DNA from: Chitinophagaceae bacterium
Lineage (GTDB): Bacteria; Bacteroidota; Bacteroidia; Chitinophagales; Chitinophagaceae
Reading direction: 5' to 3'
DNA length: 34,640 nucleotides
NCBI GenBank assembly: GCA_947457465.1
Contig: CANGWB010000019.1
Location: 1-34,640 of the forward strand
This document shows positions 32,898 through 34,640 of the stretch, piece by piece. Below the pieces are notes generated by a model, which was given only the letters and a program-made list of their open reading frames with translations, made no database searches and was not told where the DNA came from. Position numbers and translations under genes: made by a program. Within the stretch, counting starts at the first letter, position 1. The number at the start of each line of letters is the position of its first letter.

Positions 32898-34577
32898 ATG
32901 AAACGGATTATCGAATGTGTTCCGAATTTCAGCGAGGGACGGGATTTGGAAAAAATCGCCCAGATCACCGGTGTCATTGAATCAGTGGCCGGAGTACGTT
33001 TATTGAATGTTGATCCCGGAAAGGCAACAAACAGGACGGTAGTCACCTTTGTCGGTGAACCGGAGGCTGTGATCGAAGCAGCCTTTCAAGCGATACGAAA
33101 GGCCGGTGAACTGATCGATATGTCGAACCATACGGGAGAGCATCCACGTATGGGGGCGACTGATGTTTGTCCGTTGATCCCCATCAGTGGTATCAGCATG
33201 GAAGAGACGGCGGCTTATGCGCAGCAGCTGGCGAAACGGGTGGGAGAGGAGCTTGAATTGCCGGTCTATTTGTATGAGGAGGCACAATCGATCCCAGCGC
33301 GAAAAAATTTATCGGTGATCCGAGCAGGTGAGTATGAAGGATTTTTCAAGAAAATTCTTCAGCCCGAATGGAAACCTGATTTTGGTCCGGCGGTGATGGA
33401 TGCCAAAAGAGGCGCTACCGTGATCGGCGCCCGCGATTTTCTGATTGCCTACAATGTGAACCTCAATACCACTTCCACGCGTCGGGCCAATGCAGTTGCT
33501 TTCGATGTGCGGGAAGCCGGACGAGTGAAAAGAGAAAATGGTCAAGTAGTGAAGGATGCCCATGGCCAACCTGTTAACATTCCCGGATCGTTGAAATCCG
33601 TCAAGGCGATCGGTTGGTTCATTGAGGAATATGGTATTGCTCAGATCAGTATGAATCTGACAAATATTCGGGTGACTCCATTGCATATCGCTTTTGATGA
33701 AGTTTGTGAGCGGGCGAGGGACCGGGGATTGCGTGTGACGGGTAGTGAGCTGGTTGGCTTGGTGCCGTTGCAAGCCTTGACCGAAGCCGGTAAATATTTT
33801 CTTCGCAAGCAAAACCGATCCGTGGGTGTGTCTGAAAAGGCGCTGATCGATATGGCCGTGCGTACAATGGGATTAGATGAGTTTACACCCTTCAAGCCCG
33901 AGGAGCGTGTCATCGAATACCTGCTTCAGGATCCTGCTGAACAGAAACTGATCCGTCAGTCATTAATTCGTTTCTCCGAAGAAACCGCCAGCGAAAGTCC
34001 GGCTCCAGGCGGAGGATCCATTTCTGCTTATGTCGGAACACTGGGTATATCACTGGCTACCATGGTTGCCAACCTGTCTGCTCACAAAAAGGGATGGGAT
34101 GAACGTTGGGAGGAGTTCAGTGATTGGGCAGAAAAGGGAGAGGACCTACGGAAGCAATTGTTGTTACTAGTTGATGCTGACACCCGTGCCTTTGATTCGA
34201 TCATGGCAGCATTTAGTTTGCCAAAATCAACGGACGCTGAAAAAAGTATTCGTACACAGGCGATACAAAATGCCACAAAGCTAGCTATGGAGGTGCCGCT
34301 TCAAGTGATGCGACTCTGCCTGCAATCGATGGACGTCATCGAAGCGATGGCTAACAATGGGAATCCCAACTCTGTCTCTGATGCCGGAGTGGGGGCACTC
34401 TGTGCCAGAACGGCTGTGCTGGGAGCTTTCATGAATGTTCGGATAAACGCTGCGGGTTGTACGGATGCAGCATTTGTTCGGAGTGTCTTGGAGGAAGGAT
34501 CTCAAATAGAAAAAGAGGCTGTGATAAAAGAAGAGCGAATCCGAAAAGTGGTCGATCAGCAGATCGATAAACTTTAA
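32898..34577 (+). CDS. ftcD: Bifunctional glutamate formimidoyltransferase / formimidoyl-THF cyclodeaminase
   Basis: 559 residues from the ATG at 32898; an in-frame TTG at 32877 that overlaps the hutI stop is rejected. The N-terminal formiminotransferase part (about 1-330) starts MKRIIECVPNFSEGRD and contains HTGEHPRMGATD, where His82 matches the catalytic histidine of the mammalian enzyme. The C-terminal cyclodeaminase part (about 355-559) has SESPAPGGGSISAYVG and SVSDAGVGAL. The fusion, as in animals, moves the formimino group from formiminoglutamate to tetrahydrofolate and then forms 5,10-methenyl-THF and ammonia. It links histidine breakdown to the folate pool. The stop lies 5 bp from the end of the convergent gene at the window edge. 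Confidence 0.95.
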   Translation: MKRIIECVPNFSEGRDLEKIAQITGVIESVAGVRLLNVDPGKATNRTVVTFVGEPEAVIEAAFQAIRKAGELIDMSNHTGEHPRMGATDVCPLIPISGISMEETAAYAQQLAKRVGEELELPVYLYEEAQSIPARKNLSVIRAGEYEGFFKKILQPEWKPDFGPAVMDAKRGATVIGARDFLIAYNVNLNTTSTRRANAVAFDVREAGRVKRENGQVVKDAHGQPVNIPGSLKSVKAIGWFIEEYGIAQISMNLTNIRVTPLHIAFDEVCERARDRGLRVTGSELVGLVPLQALTEAGKYFLRKQNRSVGVSEKALIDMAVRTMGLDEFTPFKPEERVIEYLLQDPAEQKLIRQSLIRFSEETASESPAPGGGSISAYVGTLGISLATMVANLSAHKKGWDERWEEFSDWAEKGEDLRKQLLLLVDADTRAFDSIMAAFSLPKSTDAEKSIRTQAIQNATKLAMEVPLQVMRLCLQSMDVIEAMANNGNPNSVSDAGVGALCARTAVLGAFMNVRINAAGCTDAAFVRSVLEEGSQIEKEAVIKEERIRKVVDQQIDKL

Positions 34578-34582
34578 TGTGA

Positions 34583-34640
34583 TCAGCCCTGCAGTTCCAT
34601 CATTTTTTCAAAAACCTGTTCATACCGGCTGTTGGCAGAT
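34583..34640 (-). CDS. C-terminal end of an unidentified protein (partial)
   Basis: The minus strand is open from the window edge to a TGA at 34585-34583 and encodes an 18-residue end, SANSRYEQVFEKMMELQG. The tight tail-to-tail spacing with ftcD and the helix-like sequence suggest a real C-terminus, but it is too short to identify. Confidence 0.45.
   Translation of the reverse strand, partial: SANSRYEQVFEKMMELQG

Noticed and set aside
1-34640. tRNA genes, CRISPR arrays, insertion sequences or phage genes
   Set aside because: Gaps are all under about 160 bp and none showed tRNA-like arms, spaced direct repeats, transposase or integrase frames on reading. A tRNAscan or Infernal run would be decisive.

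Overview
The window reads as a chromosomal segment from a member of the Bacteroidota, most likely a Chitinophagaceae-type bacterium. This taxonomic call is inference. It rests on the gene families present (a DUF4270 lipoprotein, a GSCFA-domain protein, an N-terminal-only GT5-like protein, a fused FtcD, a small RRM protein) and on promoter-like sites of the Bacteroidota type (TTG, 19-20 nt, TAnnTTTG). Coding density is very high. No gap exceeds about 160 bp. I saw no tRNA, rRNA, CRISPR array, insertion sequence or prophage.

Layout. (1) 1-8344, minus strand: an S9-type peptidase cut by the window edge, a subtilisin-like S8 peptidase, then a run of four genes transcribed as flippase-like membrane protein, RfaE2-type nucleotidyltransferase, TonB-dependent receptor and ALDH7-type dehydrogenase. 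(2) 8487-14769, plus strand: a degenerate glycogen-synthase-like protein and a DUF4270 lipoprotein, then metK, then an overlapping set rlmB, HMG-CoA lyase and GSCFA protein. (3) 14752-16433, minus: miaE followed by a NahK/APH-like kinase. (4) 16580-22227, plus: rpsO, pnp, prmA, plsY, an M48 lipoprotein peptidase and a conserved protein of unknown function. (5) 22277-27941, minus: GMC oxidoreductase, its Tat-type small subunit, a secreted four-domain beta/gamma-crystallin protein, and dnaG. (6) 28044-34577: a type I pullulanase (plus), a small RRM protein (minus), then a coupled plus-strand set of thiolase, hutI and ftcD. The last 58 bp hold the C-terminus of an unidentified minus-strand gene.

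How the genes work together. rpsO-pnp-prmA is a translation and RNA-decay group. hutI and ftcD are the last two steps of histidine breakdown to glutamate with one-carbon transfer to folate. HMG-CoA lyase and the thiolase both handle acetoacetate-level carbon. The GMC protein and its Tat subunit look like a periplasmic FAD sugar/alcohol dehydrogenase, and a secreted crystallin-fold protein is encoded 9 bp downstream.

The least explained units are the GT5-like/DUF4270 pair, the GMC/Tat/crystallin operon, and the miaE/kinase pair. Several regulatory details also stand out: a promoter whose -33 element lies inside the upstream gene's terminator hairpin (1555-1596), promoters placed so close to start codons that transcripts would be nearly leaderless, and tail-to-tail gene pairs that overlap without room for a terminator.
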